Shown piece by piece: positions 1 to 10,860 of a DNA stretch of 64,000 bases. The position numbers and the translations under genes are program-made. Where the stretch lies: NCBI GenBank assembly GCA_028564705.1, contig JAPXFQ010002095.1:310001-374000 (forward strand), in the 5' to 3' direction. The stretch is from Apricaphanius iberus (taxonomy: Eukaryota > Chordata > Actinopteri > Cyprinodontiformes > Aphaniidae). Position 1 is the first letter of the stretch. Every line of letters starts with the position of its first letter. The notes beneath the pieces were generated by a model. It saw only the letters and a list, made by a program, of their open reading frames with translations. It did not search any database and had not been told where the DNA came from.

Positions 1-3000
1 TCTTTGTATGAATGTCAGAAAATCCGTTTTATTACTCGGAAAATGGAGAACAAAATGCACTCTTTGTGGTCCGGTTCTTTTACAGCTTCACAGAAACCTC
101 TCTGAGCAGAAACCTGCTCCACGTTTAATGTAATTCCTCCTGTTTTTATTATTTGTTAAAAATGTAAGTTTAGAACTTATTTTCAATGTCTACATTGTTT
201 TATTGTGACTCTTAATCATGATGAACCGCTTTCCTTAAAGATCTGTAATTTGTACTCTGATTTCTTCTGCTGCTTCTGCTGTTGATGCCATTCTGGCTTT
301 GTTTTTTGTACTATTCAGCTAAATTAACGCGTGGATATCCAGTGTGATATACTATCACATGATAATAATCTGACTCTCTATGAAAACTTTAGGAAACCTT
401 GGATCTCCTGGTTTAAAGTTGCATACAGAGAAATTCAGCACGTAAACTATCCTTGGCTGTTCAGATGGAGGTGTGTGAATATCCATCCTGCAAGAAGGGG
501 GCGCTATATAGTCACGGACACTAAATTAGGTACACCTGATTATTTTTGGGTTGGATCTCGTTTTGCCTGCAGATTAGCTTTGATTTATCAGTTCGGCACG
601 ATGTCAGAGACATTTCTCAGACATTCTGATCCATATTACATGATAGCGAATGGTTGCAGATCCGTTGGCTGAACCTCTCATCTGGTGACAGTCCGCACTC
701 AGTATGCTGTTGTCTGGAATCACATGCTGATTTTTGGAACAACAGCACTCACACTCGTGTGATATTGCTTCAGTAAAGACTGTGGTTGTTTTTGAAGCGC
801 ATGTGCTTCCTGCATTAGCAGGAGATTGGGGTCATACAACCTTATTGTCCACGGGAGAAGCGGGTTAGGGTTAGGGGTTTAAAATGTGCCATGTGAAGTG
901 AATCCTTCAGTGGGTCTCTGTAACATCACGCAGATCACTCCTCGCATTCTTGATGCAAGTAAAACCTGATTTTTATTTTACGCATGGCTCTTGGGTCTCG
1001 TTGTTAAGGCTTTTGTTAAATTTAGGAATCAGAGATTTTATCTCTGACAGTGTCTAGGCCAACAGGAAGAATGTCAAACTGAAGGGGTGCAGTGTCGCCA
1101 CCTAGCGTTGCAGAGTCACTTCATAAATAAAGGCTCCTATTCTAGTGCAGATATTAGCTTGATTTTGGTCAAAACGTTCCTTTAGATGTGCATGTAAACC
1201 CACCGACTGTCCTTAATCCTGTTATATGAATGAAGCTGAGACTAATGTGGTCTGATGTCAACGTCAGCATAGCTGCACATTATCCAGCCATGCACGGCTC
1301 TGTAGGAAGGAAGCGAACAGCAGGAAGTCACATCGGGAGAAAGATGCAGAGGACAGAGAAAGTGATGAATGTGAACAGGGGTGTGTGGAGGATCCACCTG
1401 CATGAAGCAACTGTGTAGAGACATTTGTTTTACTTAGAGGATCACTGAATGAGTGATGGATCTCATGTGGAAAGAAGGCAGCGGGAGACCATGAAGGATG
1501 TTGTTGGGGGGGTTGATGGAAGAGGAAACAGAACGAGCGATAGGAAGGTGGAAACAGATGCAGGAAGAGGGATGGAGAGGAGGCACAGCTCCAAGAAATG
1601 AACGCAGGCTGTGAACAATGACAAAACGATGAGACATTAGAGGGAGGGGGGTGGAGGAGGCAGGGAGACATAAAGTCCATCTCAGTAAAAAGATTTTTTA
1701 CCAAACTCACGACAACGTTCTTTATGAGCTCGGTGAATGAGATCTTACCTCCTACCTACCTCCGTTTTCTGGCTTGGACTCCTCCAGGGCTCCTGGTCTC
1801 TGATGCCGTCTTCACGGAGACGATATCATAGCTACTCTGAGGGATTTGATTCGATTTTTTTAGGTCAACAGGTAAAATCAATTTGATATCTTCAGCACAT
1901 TGCAATGAGGTAAAACATTAATAAAACTAGAATAATGAGCATTTGTTTGGATAAGATTTATTAACATTTTCACATCTATAAATATACGTTTTGGGACTTT
2001 TTGATTTATCATATTGTGGAGCGTCTGGCTTTCCATTATGGAACAACAAAGTGCTCAAAATGTATTAAAAAAATAAAACCTTGTGAAATATGTTTACATT
2101 AATCAAAAAATAAATACATTTATTGTTACAGTGAAATTGATTGGCAGATGTTCTCATTCAACTGAAAAACATATTTTTAAAATAAAAGTCATTAGGAAAA
2201 ACACCATGAAACAAAAAATAAGACGTTTTGAAATTAAAACTAGTACAAATCAATTAAAATGGCTAAAAATGATATGTATTAGGAAAGAATTTACCGTTGA
2301 ATTTTCGAAAATGAAAATTTCCTACTAATAAACTAAGAAATGTTTAAAAATATATGTCAATAAATACATTTTTAATTCATTTTTCATTCGATCTGAAAAC
2401 ACTAAAGCACGTAAATAAAATAAAGTTTTACTGTATGTAACTTCAAAATCAAGACTAGATTTGCCTCTACAAACGGGTCTATTTTTTCATATTCTTGGCC
2501 ATACTTTTATTTAGCTATATTGTTATTAATACAACAGATGTTGACCAAAAAATAAACGGCTCATCACCATTTCAGACCTTGATCCGGTGATATTTGAGTC
2601 ACACTAAGATGCTTTGAGAGAAAATGTTTTAAAAAGGCTCCCGGGTTTACACTGTGAATGTCTCTGCTGGTAAATGCGTAATGTCTTAGCGTACAGCAGA
2701 AGTCCAATACAGGTAAGAAAAAACACAAAGCAGATGTTGTAGGAACATCCTGCAGCCCAGAATCTTTCATAAATGAGGGATTGTATTATTTTGTTGCTGC
2801 TCCTTGGTAACAGTTAGAGGGAGAGCTTATTGGGTTTTGCCGCAGCTTCCACAGACCGTTACATTAATCTTTAAGTCGTCTCAATTAAATAAATGATGGA
2901 TCGTGTCGGTGTATTAATCTATCAGTGCAGAGGCAGCAGCTTTAGTGACTAACTCATGATTTATTAATGATCACTGTGGGTGATTATCTGACCTCAAGAT

Positions 3001-3125
3001 TTTTGTCTTCTCCCCTCCATCTTCCTGTGTCCCCCCCCCAACACAATCCATCTTCCTCTCTGTCACTTCCCCTCTCCTCTCACCTCCTCTCCTCCTCCAA
3101 ATCCTTTCCTGTTTTCATACCTCAG
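1..3125 (+). other. Intron of the Kv6 channel gene (3' part), no gene seen
   Basis: No T1 (tetramerisation) domain or S1 segment, which the preceding kcng exon must encode, appears in any frame, so this stretch is read as intron. The open frames here are short, and one at 331-672 lacks an ATG start. A short telomere-like motif (two TTAGGG-type units) lies at 862-877. The stretch 1850-2560 is very AT-rich. From about 3000 to 3125 there is a long C/T-rich tract followed by CAG, the expected polypyrimidine tract and acceptor of the next exon. Confidence 0.7.
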
Positions 3126-3995
3126 GGCGAGTGTTCCTCCAAATGCTACAACATGTTCATCATCGAGACGGTGTGTGTGGCCTGGTTCTCCCTGGAGTTC
3201 ATCCTGCGCTTCATCCAGGCACCCAGTAAGCTCGTTTTCCTCCGCGGGCCGCTCAACATCATCGACGCCATGGCCATCCTGCCCTACTACGTCTCGCTGG
3301 TGGTGACGGAGGAGGACCAGAGCTTAGAGCATGACAGGCCCGGCGGAGGTAAGGGCTATCTGGACAAGCTGGGTCTGGTGCTCCGGATCCTGCGGGCGCT
3401 GAGGATCCTCTACGTGATGCGGCTGGCCCGCCACTCCCTCGGCCTGCAGGTGCTGGGCCTGACGGTCAGACGCAGCACTCGGGAGTTCGGCCTCCTTCTG
3501 CTCTTCCTCTGTGTGGCCGTCACCCTCTTCTCCCCTCTGGTCCACCTTGCTGAAAGCGAGCTGACCGGCCCCCACGACTTCAGCAGCATCCCCGCCTCCT
3601 ACTGGTGGGCCATCATCTCCATGACGACAGTGGGGTACGGAGACATGGTGCCGCGGTCCATTCCTGGGCAGGTGGTGGCGCTGAGCAGCATCCTCAGTGG
3701 GATTCTCATCATGGCTTTCCCCGCCACCTCCATCTTCCACATGTTCTCCCGCTCCTACCAGGAGCTCAAGATGGAGAGCGACCGGCTGTTCAAGGAGGAG
3801 TGTGCGGCTGCTGCGGCTGCCGCTGCCACAGGGGGCGCACTGGAGCTGGGAGGTGAAGACAAGCAGGAGGAGTCACCACAATCTGAACATGGGGACAAAA
3901 CGAAGGAGCGCTCAATGGAGTCTCTGGCTCTGCCGGATAAAGGAGGCGAAGCTGCAGGAACCAATAACCACAGTCTTCCAGCAACAGCTTTTTGA
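3126..3995 (+). CDS. kcng4: Voltage-gated K+ channel Kv6 'silent' subunit, last coding exon (kcng4-like)
   Basis: This exon encodes the C-terminal 289 residues of a Kv6 (KCNG) subunit. Such subunits do not form channels alone; in the family they join Kv2 subunits in the plasma membrane and shift gating. Visible in order: S2 (FIIETVCVAWFSLEFILRF), S3 (LNIIDAMAILPYYVSLVV), the arginine-rich S4 (LRILRALRILYVMRLARHS), S5, the pore helix with selectivity filter TTVGYGDM (codons 3624-3647), and S6. S6 has PATS where conducting Kv1-4 channels have a Pro-x-Pro bend, a Kv6 hallmark. The tail has an eight-alanine run after EEC and is acidic and serine-rich. The exon begins after CAG at 3125, just before GECSSKC, where the family has an intron; the upstream in-frame ATG at 2967 is intronic. 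The S3-S4 loop (TEED...DRPGGG) and ILIMAFPATS in S6 resemble KCNG4 best, while S2 resembles KCNG1 and the S5-pore loop KCNG2. The family is certain; the paralogue is not. Confidence 0.9.
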   Translation, partial: GECSSKCYNMFIIETVCVAWFSLEFILRFIQAPSKLVFLRGPLNIIDAMAILPYYVSLVVTEEDQSLEHDRPGGGKGYLDKLGLVLRILRALRILYVMRLARHSLGLQVLGLTVRRSTREFGLLLLFLCVAVTLFSPLVHLAESELTGPHDFSSIPASYWWAIISMTTVGYGDMVPRSIPGQVVALSSILSGILIMAFPATSIFHMFSRSYQELKMESDRLFKEECAAAAAAAATGGALELGGEDKQEESPQSEHGDKTKERSMESLALPDKGGEAAGTNNHSLPATAF

Positions 3996-4300
3996 AGCGT
4001 CACGCTGAGTCCTGAACATCTGTTAGAACTGCTTCTCTAAACTTTGTGCTTTAGAGTACAAGTACTACAAAGGGACTGATACCCCAAAGCCTAAAACCTG
4101 CTTTCCACCGGACGCGTTATGTAAGCTGGTAGTTTTAGGCGATGGGTTCGTTTTTCTGAAGCATCGTATCAGAGCGGGTCTATCCTTCCAGAACGCGTCG
4201 AACTCAGCAGTTTAACTCAGACCAGACAGGAAATGAGAAGTGGGAGAAGTGTAAAGCATCTGGCAAATTTCAAAATAAAAGATTAGCAGATTTTCTGATT
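3996..4300 (+). promoter_or_regulatory. kcng 3' UTR with poly(A) signal at 4274-4279
   Basis: The first AATAAA downstream of the TGA stop is at 4274-4279, about 280 bases after it. It is the likely cleavage signal, although longer 3' UTRs are common in channel genes. No other feature is seen between stop and signal. Confidence 0.5.
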
Positions 4301-4533
4301 GCTTAACTGAAAAACCAAAACCTAACCACCGGTGACACTGGGTCTAAAGTCAGTCGGTCTGTCGGTCCAAACTGTCGGTTTTTGTAACAACTAGAATATA
4401 CCCCTTGAAGGGGAGATTCACCCACTTTATCTGACACTAAGCATGAAAAAGGAAAAAGCATTGACATGGGAATCTGAGTTTATGCTACTTAAGAACGTTA
4501 GATTTTATTTTCCTGTGCACTAATCATTCAGTT

Positions 4534-4848
4534 AAAGGGCTGGGAACCTCGGGTTTCCTCAAGAGACAATGCGATACCTGGCTCAGTATACCGATATCGC
4601 TACGAAACTGCAATAATCGATCAAGTAAATTAACCGCAGCTTTTTCTGTTTGCTCCAGTTGGTGACGAAATAAGTGGCTGTGCATATTCGTGATGCCGCC
4701 CGTTTGGCGTGCTGTAGCGAGGCAGTTCTTGTATACTGCATAGTCTTTATGTAGCTTTGTCCCATTCACACTACAAGATCAATCGTGAGGCTAAACTGTG
4801 GATCTCTTAACTGTTTTCTGTCCCCGCTCCTTACTCCACAATTTCATT
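4534..4848 (-). pseudogene. hAT-type transposase remnant with BED zinc-finger trace
   Basis: On the minus strand an 81-residue frame (4524-4769) contains a degraded BED-type finger: an N-terminal ...YKNC piece, then TGGITNMHSHLFRH, which fits the Thr-x-Asn-Met/Leu-x-x-His-Leu-x-x-His half of the motif. The first cysteine is lost (YKNC instead of CxxC). The right-hand flank on the minus strand ends in GGCTGGGAACC-like sequence (AAGGGCTGGG at 4534 on +), which looks like a hAT terminal repeat. No full transposase follows, so this is a decayed fragment. Confidence 0.5.
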
Positions 4849-5300
4849 CAGTGTTGCCAACTGTCTCCGACAGAAAGTAGCTGAATTTGACCAAGAAAGT
4901 CACTAGATGATGTTCTTCATTTTCTCCTCCAGCATTCACAGCAAATAAAACCAATTTGCAAACCATAGAACAGAAAAAGGCAACAGAAGGTCAAGGAAAG
5001 ACTGCGGAAAAATTATGAAAAAACAACCGTTAGGTAGCTTTATAACATTCAAAGGAATGTTAGTGTGATGAGGAAAACAGAAACAGAATTTATTATGTCA
5101 TATTAGGATTTGCTTATATTATTTAAACAGGGAAAACACTCCAGGGAAATGTGACTTCTGTGGAACATGTTATGTTATTGTGCCTGAAGCTTCTGTTGAC
5201 AGAGGGAAACTGGTACAACATTGACAAATACTCAAGACTTATTAAATGAAATTTGTAGTTCTGAAAAAAAATTGCTGAGATATCTTAAGACGAAATTGGT
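4849..5300 (+). repeat. DNA-transposon-like repeat starting CAGTGTTGCCAAC
   Basis: It begins CAGTGTTGCCAACTGTCTC at 4849, and the reverse complement of the same end occurs at 26870-26902. The two copies share a second block around 5030-5060, matching the reverse complement near 26765-26800 (a stretch reading CATTCAAAGGAATG here). The start sequence is typical of hAT-derived elements. The right border is uncertain. Confidence 0.5.
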
Positions 5301-5326
5301 GGAGAGAATATAGTCTTTGTTTTTTT

Positions 5327-6284
5327 AGGAGACAGTGTGTAGTTTTTACCCTTAATCTCTGGAAATATCAGAATAATGGTTGAAAATGAATAAAAAGATG
5401 CTCAATCATTGAAAAGCATTGGCTGCTTCATAACATATAACCATAAAAAGCAGGTCTAGAATACATGGGCGGGTCCTATTATATGGGGACCGACATATTG
5501 GACGCTGTGTTTCCTTCTACGGGAACCAATGTGGACAAAATATCTTTTTACTGATTTCTAAATATGCGGTTGCATCCCTTTTCTGCTCGTCCTCATTAGG
5601 AGTTTAAATGAAGAGCTCTATAAACATAAAAAAATTAAAAACTTCCTCCAACCCTGACCGACCAAACGGTAACTGTCCCCGCTCGGGGAGAGGTTGTGTC
5701 CGAGCCTTTGTGACACACGGACCCAGCCCACGTCTCCACATCAGACGCAGAAGCCCACAGAGACGATCAACACCGCTAGAAAACTAGAATAAACATCAGC
5801 ATTGCTTTTTCTTAATGGAAATAACTAAAGGAGCAGCAAAATCTAAGGAAACATGCTGAAGTCGCATGCTTTCTGCTGAGCAGGTGATACCTTTAACCGT
5901 CCTGTTTTTTTACTTTTATTTTCAAACTACCACCAATCACGGTGAAACTACTCTTTTTCCATTGAAGTAATTCCAAATTTACAAAAACATCTGAATAATA
6001 TTACCAACCTATAAAATACTAAAAACTTTAGCCTTTCACAAAATGTTCTGTTTTACATGTTCACTCGCTGCCTGTGATGGCAGAGAGTCTGATGTGCTTC
6101 TCTCGCTGCTGCATATATTTCTCTGGAGGATGAACTGTCTTCCTTTAAGTAGAAAATTGTACAATTCCAATTTTTCGCCTGTATGGACGTCCCTCGTCAC
6201 TTGCACACTAAAATACCGCTTGCTTGCAATGATTTAGGTATGTACTGCCCCCTATCGTCAGGAACTACACACTATTACTCTGTA
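5327..6284. mobile_element. MITE-like element with CAGTGTGTAG inverted ends (copy 1)
   Basis: The left end reads GGAGACAGTGTGTAGTTTTT (from 5328). The right end, reverse-complemented, reads ACAGAGTAATAGTGTGTAGTT (6263-6283). The inner block TTAGGTATGTACTGCCCCCT near 6233 recurs in copies at 15774-16285 and 23976-24111. No transposase frame is present; the 64-residue frame at 6043-6237 is not recognisable. Probably a non-autonomous DNA transposon about 0.95 kb long. Confidence 0.55.
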
Positions 6285-6755
6285 AAAAATAAGTAGGGCA
6301 TATTTAGTATGCATCGAACATCACTTGCCCATTAAATAGAAGTTTATGGCTTCTGTTAAGTGTTTCTTGGTATGTTTTAAATGTCCTATGTTATTGAACT
6401 GACCATCCATTTTGGACTTTCCCTGAATGCAGTAATTACAGACAAGCTTCTGCAAAGTGGAGAACATTGTTCTTGTGTTGCTTATAATAGAAAGAGTGGT
6501 CTTGTATGGCTGCAGATTTCTTTTACTTTTCAGTTAAAACTAATTTGTTTATTACTGGGTCAGGGCTCGCATTAACATATTATTCTCCGTATTTGACCGT
6601 TTTTTTCAGAACAGTGGCGGAAAAATCTGAAGGCTTTTTGTCATTTTTACAAATTAGTTTTAACACCCCCCTCTGGCCGCTTCAAGTGATGCACAGGTTT
6701 TTATTTTTTTTATTTGTCATCTTTATGCACAGAGTCCAGGTAATAAATTCCATCC
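6285..6755. other. Intergenic, one short repeat fragment
   Basis: No gene is seen. A stretch at about 6566-6640 (GCTCGCATTAAC, then GGCGGAAAAATCTGAA) is also found in diverged form near 54688-54725, so it is part of an interspersed repeat, probably the end of a hAT-like element. Confidence 0.4.
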
Positions 6756-6905
6756 ATTACTTATTCCGCTTCTGCTTGTAGGATCACGGGGGGTCTGGTG
6801 CATTTCTCCAGCGGTTATTGGGTGAGAGGCGCGGTGCACCTTGGACAGGTCGCCAGTCCATCCATCCCAGGTGAGCTGCGCTACCAGCTGCGCCACCTTG
6901 CTCCC
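6756..6905 (-). repeat. tRNA-derived SINE, internally deleted
   Basis: The + strand reads CCGCTTCTGCTTGTAGGATCACGG, GGACAGGTCGCCAGTCCATC, then GCTGCGCCACC. It is a diverged copy of the same kind of SINE as 31722-32087. The right edge reversed (GGTGGCGCAGCTGGTAGCGCAG) is a tRNA-like A box, so the head lies to the right. The middle of the element is missing. Confidence 0.6.
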
Positions 6906-7621
6906 TATAATCAGAGAATTTAAAAAAAAATATTTAAAAATTTATATAAGGAAAGAGGGGGCCAGGAATCTCTGAGATGTGGTGAGCTTTTTCCCCCACC
7001 TCTATTCATTTATGCAATTGCAGTTCTTCTGTGATTACATGCGACCTGTTGGATGGTACACGAGCACGCAGGGAAAACACATCCTTTACGTTACGCACTG
7101 CCTACGCATCGGTGGAAAGCAGGGGTAACTGCCCATTACTAGCATTTGCATTATTTTGGATATATGGATATGAATGTGTTTCTTTTTACCTTTGCTTTTT
7201 AAAGCATTGATTAGAAAAGTGAAGAGGAACTGGAGGACTGATAACCCTTTAAACTGGATGGTTCCCTGTGTGTCCAGAAGGCCTCTGCAGGAATATTAGA
7301 CACGGGCTGCTTCCATGAACCTGCAATATAAACCCAAAGTTGCTTCTCCTTCCACTGTGAAAACCCTTAAGACTGACTGCAACATTGTGGACTTTTCATT
7401 TCTATTCAATATGTTGCCTAGAGTATGATCTAAAACTGTTTCATACTCAACCTTTCTGCCATGAATGCATAGAAGTGCACATTGTAGTTTATACATGAGA
7501 AGTTTCAAGCCATGTTCTATCAAGGAATAATTATAACCCATATGTAATGTATATCCATTGTTCTACTGTTTAAATGCTTAGAACTGCAGACTAATTGATG
7601 CTTTTGCAAAGTGCGCTAACA
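6906..7621. other. Intergenic, nothing recognised
   Basis: AT-rich DNA without a supportable gene or a repeat that I can name. The open frame at 7296-7541 (minus) has no recognisable motif. Confidence 0.4.
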
Positions 7622-8160
7622 TGCACTGCTGTGAAAAAGTATTCACCCATTTACAGCTTTGTTCCATTTTTGCTTGTTTGTCAGAATTGAATGTTGCCGA
7701 TCAAAATAAAAAAATGTAAAGATAATCTGAGTAAAAAGAGAAAAAATGTTCATTTAACTTTATTTTTGGGTTTTTGGTGGTTTTTACATCTGCTGCAGAA
7801 TCCAAGCGTCTTCAATATTGAGGTCAAAAACTGATGGCCAGATATCAAAATCTTCAGTTGCTTCATCATCAGCAACTCAGTCCCATACCATCACTCTACC
7901 ACCACCCTGCAGGTCGGATATTCTTTTTTATGCAATGCTGTTCGTTTTAACACGTCACAGGTCATCTACAAAGACCCAGTATGTCTCTTCAGTTCACAGT
8001 ATATGTCTCTAAAGTCCTGGAGATCATCACAATGTATTCTGGTAAATATGAAACAGGCCTTTGGGTTATTTGGGTCAGGAATGATTCAGGCTTCGGAAGT
8101 CTCCATGGAGGCCAATTTTCCCAGTATCTCTTAGGTGTACTACGAGCAGAAAAGTCCTTC
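7622..8160. mobile_element. Decayed DNA transposon, GTGAAAAAGTATTCACCC end
   Basis: The left edge CACTGCTGTGAAAAAGTATT is a terminal sequence shared by many teleost DNA transposons. The following text (for example ACCATCACTCTACCACCACC, and a CTCCATGGAGGCCAATTTTCCCAG stretch) reads like the reverse strand of an old transposase gene, with many stops. No intact frame remains. The right end is not identified. Confidence 0.5.
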
Positions 8161-9170
8161 AGTCCAGTTGTTTGGTCCGGACCAAAAGCAAACTTTTTAT
8201 TTTTCCTTTTGTGCGCTTTGCATTCAGACTGTTAATTTATGCAAGGATACTATATTTTATAAACACATCCACGCATGTGACGATTGATGCTGCCATTGGA
8301 CAAAGATGACATGGGCTTAACGCAGTGCAAAGACCAGGAAATGGAGGAAAGCAAAGACTGCATTCCTGCTCTGCATATTTGTGCTTTTACTGGAGCTGCA
8401 AAATCCTAAGGATATTGGAGCTTGGAGGTGAGCGAGCACCGGGCCGAGCCGCGGATGTGACCTGGGAGGAATTGGAGCAGAACTGCTGGAGGAGTTAGCC
8501 CCGGGGCTAATAGCTAGCACTGAGTCCATCAGCAGAATGAAGCAGGAGAGAGACGGAGCAGAGGGACTGGATCAGAGTTTTCAAGATGTCTGGTGATGTG
8601 GTTTGTTGAACTGATGCGTGGTTATGATCAGGAGCTCCAGGCAAGGTTGAGACAATGACTGAGCGATGAGTGCAGGAGTTTTTCCTCAGGCTGACGCTAA
8701 TGTCCTGTCCTGTTTACCTACTGCTCAGCTGTTTACTCAGAGAAAACTGTACTGACCTGTCAGTGTCATGACCTCCTGACAATTGAGTGTCAGAGCAGCT
8801 CATTCAGTGCATGCTTCACGATTCTCTGTTTGGAATTTTGGAACTGCAAATGCATGCAGTAACCCGAAGGAGACGATTTGCTCTGCTGGCCCTGACCCAC
8901 AACATGCTGGAAGCAGCATGATTAAATCAAATCAAAGTTTATTTATAAAAAACTTTTCAAAACACAAAGCTTCTCAAAGTGCTTTACAGATGCTTTACAG
9001 ATGTAGCATCAGAAGTTAAAAAAGGCGGGATCGTCTCGGCTCTGTGAGATCAAATAATGGTCAGCATTTCCCAAGGGATTATGGGAAATGCTGCAGCAAC
9101 GCGTTTGAAAGAAAACTCCCTAAACCATTTTTCTTTTAAATTAGTTTATTTATTGTAACATTGAATTCTT
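8161..9170. other. Intergenic with a short LINE/SINE tail and a perfect hairpin
   Basis: No gene is supported. At about 8929-9003 AAATCAAATCAAAGTTTATTT and CTCAAAGTGCTTTACAGATG look like the 3' tail of a teleost retroposon in minus orientation. At 9062-9093 a 12-bp perfect inverted repeat (CAGCATTTCCCA / TGGGAAATGCTG) encloses an 8-base loop. Confidence 0.45.
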
Positions 9171-9172
9171 CT

Positions 9173-9200
9173 ATTTTTTTTTTTTTTTTTTTTTTTTTTT
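9173..9200. repeat. Poly(T) tract
   Basis: An uninterrupted run of about 27 T. It may be the A-tail of a minus-strand retroposon, or simple slippage. It is a likely place for assembly or sequencing length error. Confidence 0.9.
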
Positions 9201-9299
9201 ACGTGTCCTGTCTAGCAGTTTGCCACTCAGAATTGGTGTCTGAGTACCAAGTAAAAGCCCAACAGATTTACTTTCCCACACAGAGTATTACATCTTTGC

Positions 9300-10860
9300 T
9301 GTAACACTCCACTTGATGTATATGTATGAAAAATCTTTATTAGTGATTACTGAGGGTTCAATTTCTTGAAGTCATGGACACCAAACCGAGAAAAGAAGGA
9401 AGAAAGGAAGAAGGTGAAGAAAAGAAACCGCACCAGCAGAGGCACGAACTGACGACACAAGAAAGGGAGGCAAACAAAGAACACAAGAAAACATCCCAGT
9501 CCTCCACCTCTGCCGGATGGCAGAGAAGCGGTAAAACAAAACAAACAAAAATAACGAACTGAACAGAACCACACCAATAGTTCAGATCCAGTAATAAAAA
9601 CTAAGAATTACACATTCACTACACACAAGCATGGATTAATAAACACAATACTAATGTTTCTGTTAAGCTCCTGGTAAAAGCTAACTAATGACAATAACCT
9701 CAACTCAAGATATGTCCGTCCACACCAATGTCCCCACACCTATGTGTGTGTGCGAGCATGCAGGTCTGAATAAGGTTTCCCCATGCAAGTGATTGATAGC
9801 TGGTGTAAGGAACCGTCAATCCGTCCTACAGGAATCGACACAGACATGAAGGAGGCAGGAGACGCATGCATACAGAGTCCCACAGAGCGCAGGAGCCACA
9901 GGCGGACCAGCGCAGGGCCGATCACCCACCAAGAGAGGAACAGATGGAAGCCCCAGGGGAACACCAAGCAGCCGCAATGCTGGGGCCCGAGAGATCGCAG
10001 TGACGAGCCCACGGTCTCCGCCGGAAACCGGCTACGCCAGGGCGGGCCCGGAACAGGACCCGGAGGCCACGGGCAGGAGGCGCCTGCAGCCGATGGACGG
10101 ACAATACACGCCGCCGCCACCCCGGACCAATACCCACCGCCAACAACCCCCCCCACACACACACACCCACACACCAGGGAGACACAGTAAAGCCACAGCG
10201 GATGTACGCCCTCCCCAGGCTGCGCCCAGCCAGCATCTGGACATCCAGATCTACCAGCTCCCGGGTCCAGATCCCGCCCCACGCAGAGGGCCAAGATCTG
10301 GGGCCCAGCCAATACCGGACAGCCCCCCCAGATGAACCGACCAGGCAGTAGAACTCATGGAACTGGCAGGAGCTTGGGCGCCGGGCACGGTCCCCACCGA
10401 TCCACCGGACGGCACCAACCTACTTACAACCCCGGCACCCCCATAAGAGGTGCCCCAGTCAATCCAAGGAGGATGTTGGCCCGAAACAGCGGCCGTCCGA
10501 CACACCGGCCCACCCAGGACCAGCTAGGCATGCACCAGGACCGAGCCGGGCCGCAACCGGGACCCCCAGCCCCAGGCATCGAGAGCCATCATCGACCAGC
10601 GGGCAGGACCATCCATCACCGACGGGGAGTGACGGAGGGGAAGAAGATGCACCAGGCCAGAGGGCAGCCAAACACCCAACCTGACAAGTAGACATAGACA
10701 GACAGAGACACTCATATGTACCCTCCCTCTCATGCGCACACATTCTTACATATACAGGACACACGAAAAAAGGACGCTGTACACTCATTCATACACCCCA
10801 TACATACTCTATACTCCCAGGCCCAGGGACAGACGCCCCGATAATACGGATATATCTGAT
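9300..10860. repeat. Long GC-rich interspersed repeat block, no gene
   Basis: The core (about 9780-10690) is strikingly GC-rich and rich in proline/glycine/arginine codons on both strands, giving overlapping open frames of 100-190 residues on + and - with no domain in any. This is expected of composition, not coding. The left flank (9590-9690: AACTAAGAATTACACATTC, then ATTAATAAACACAATACTAATG) matches a second truncated copy at 23232-23600. A CA-rich stretch sits at 10142-10175. I judge it a dispersed element of unknown class. The right side (10690-10860) contains short CA- and ACA-rich repeats. Confidence 0.55.

Noticed and set aside
331..672. 113-residue open frame
   Set aside because: No ATG start (GTG), no recognisable domain, inside the kcng intron. 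Treated as chance.
862..877. Interstitial telomeric repeat
   Set aside because: Only about two TTAGGG-like units, too short to claim.
2967..3125. In-frame ATG upstream of the Kv6 exon as the gene start
   Set aside because: The stretch is a polypyrimidine-rich intron end. The family needs a T1 domain and S1 before this point, and the CAG acceptor at 3123-3125 fits.
3324..4003. Antisense and shifted open frames over the Kv6 exon
   Set aside because: Shadows of a GC-rich coding exon; no domain.
9740..10788. Open frames of 104-190 residues on both strands
   Set aside because: They overlap each other in opposite directions, have no domain and follow from high GC content. The region behaves as a repeat.
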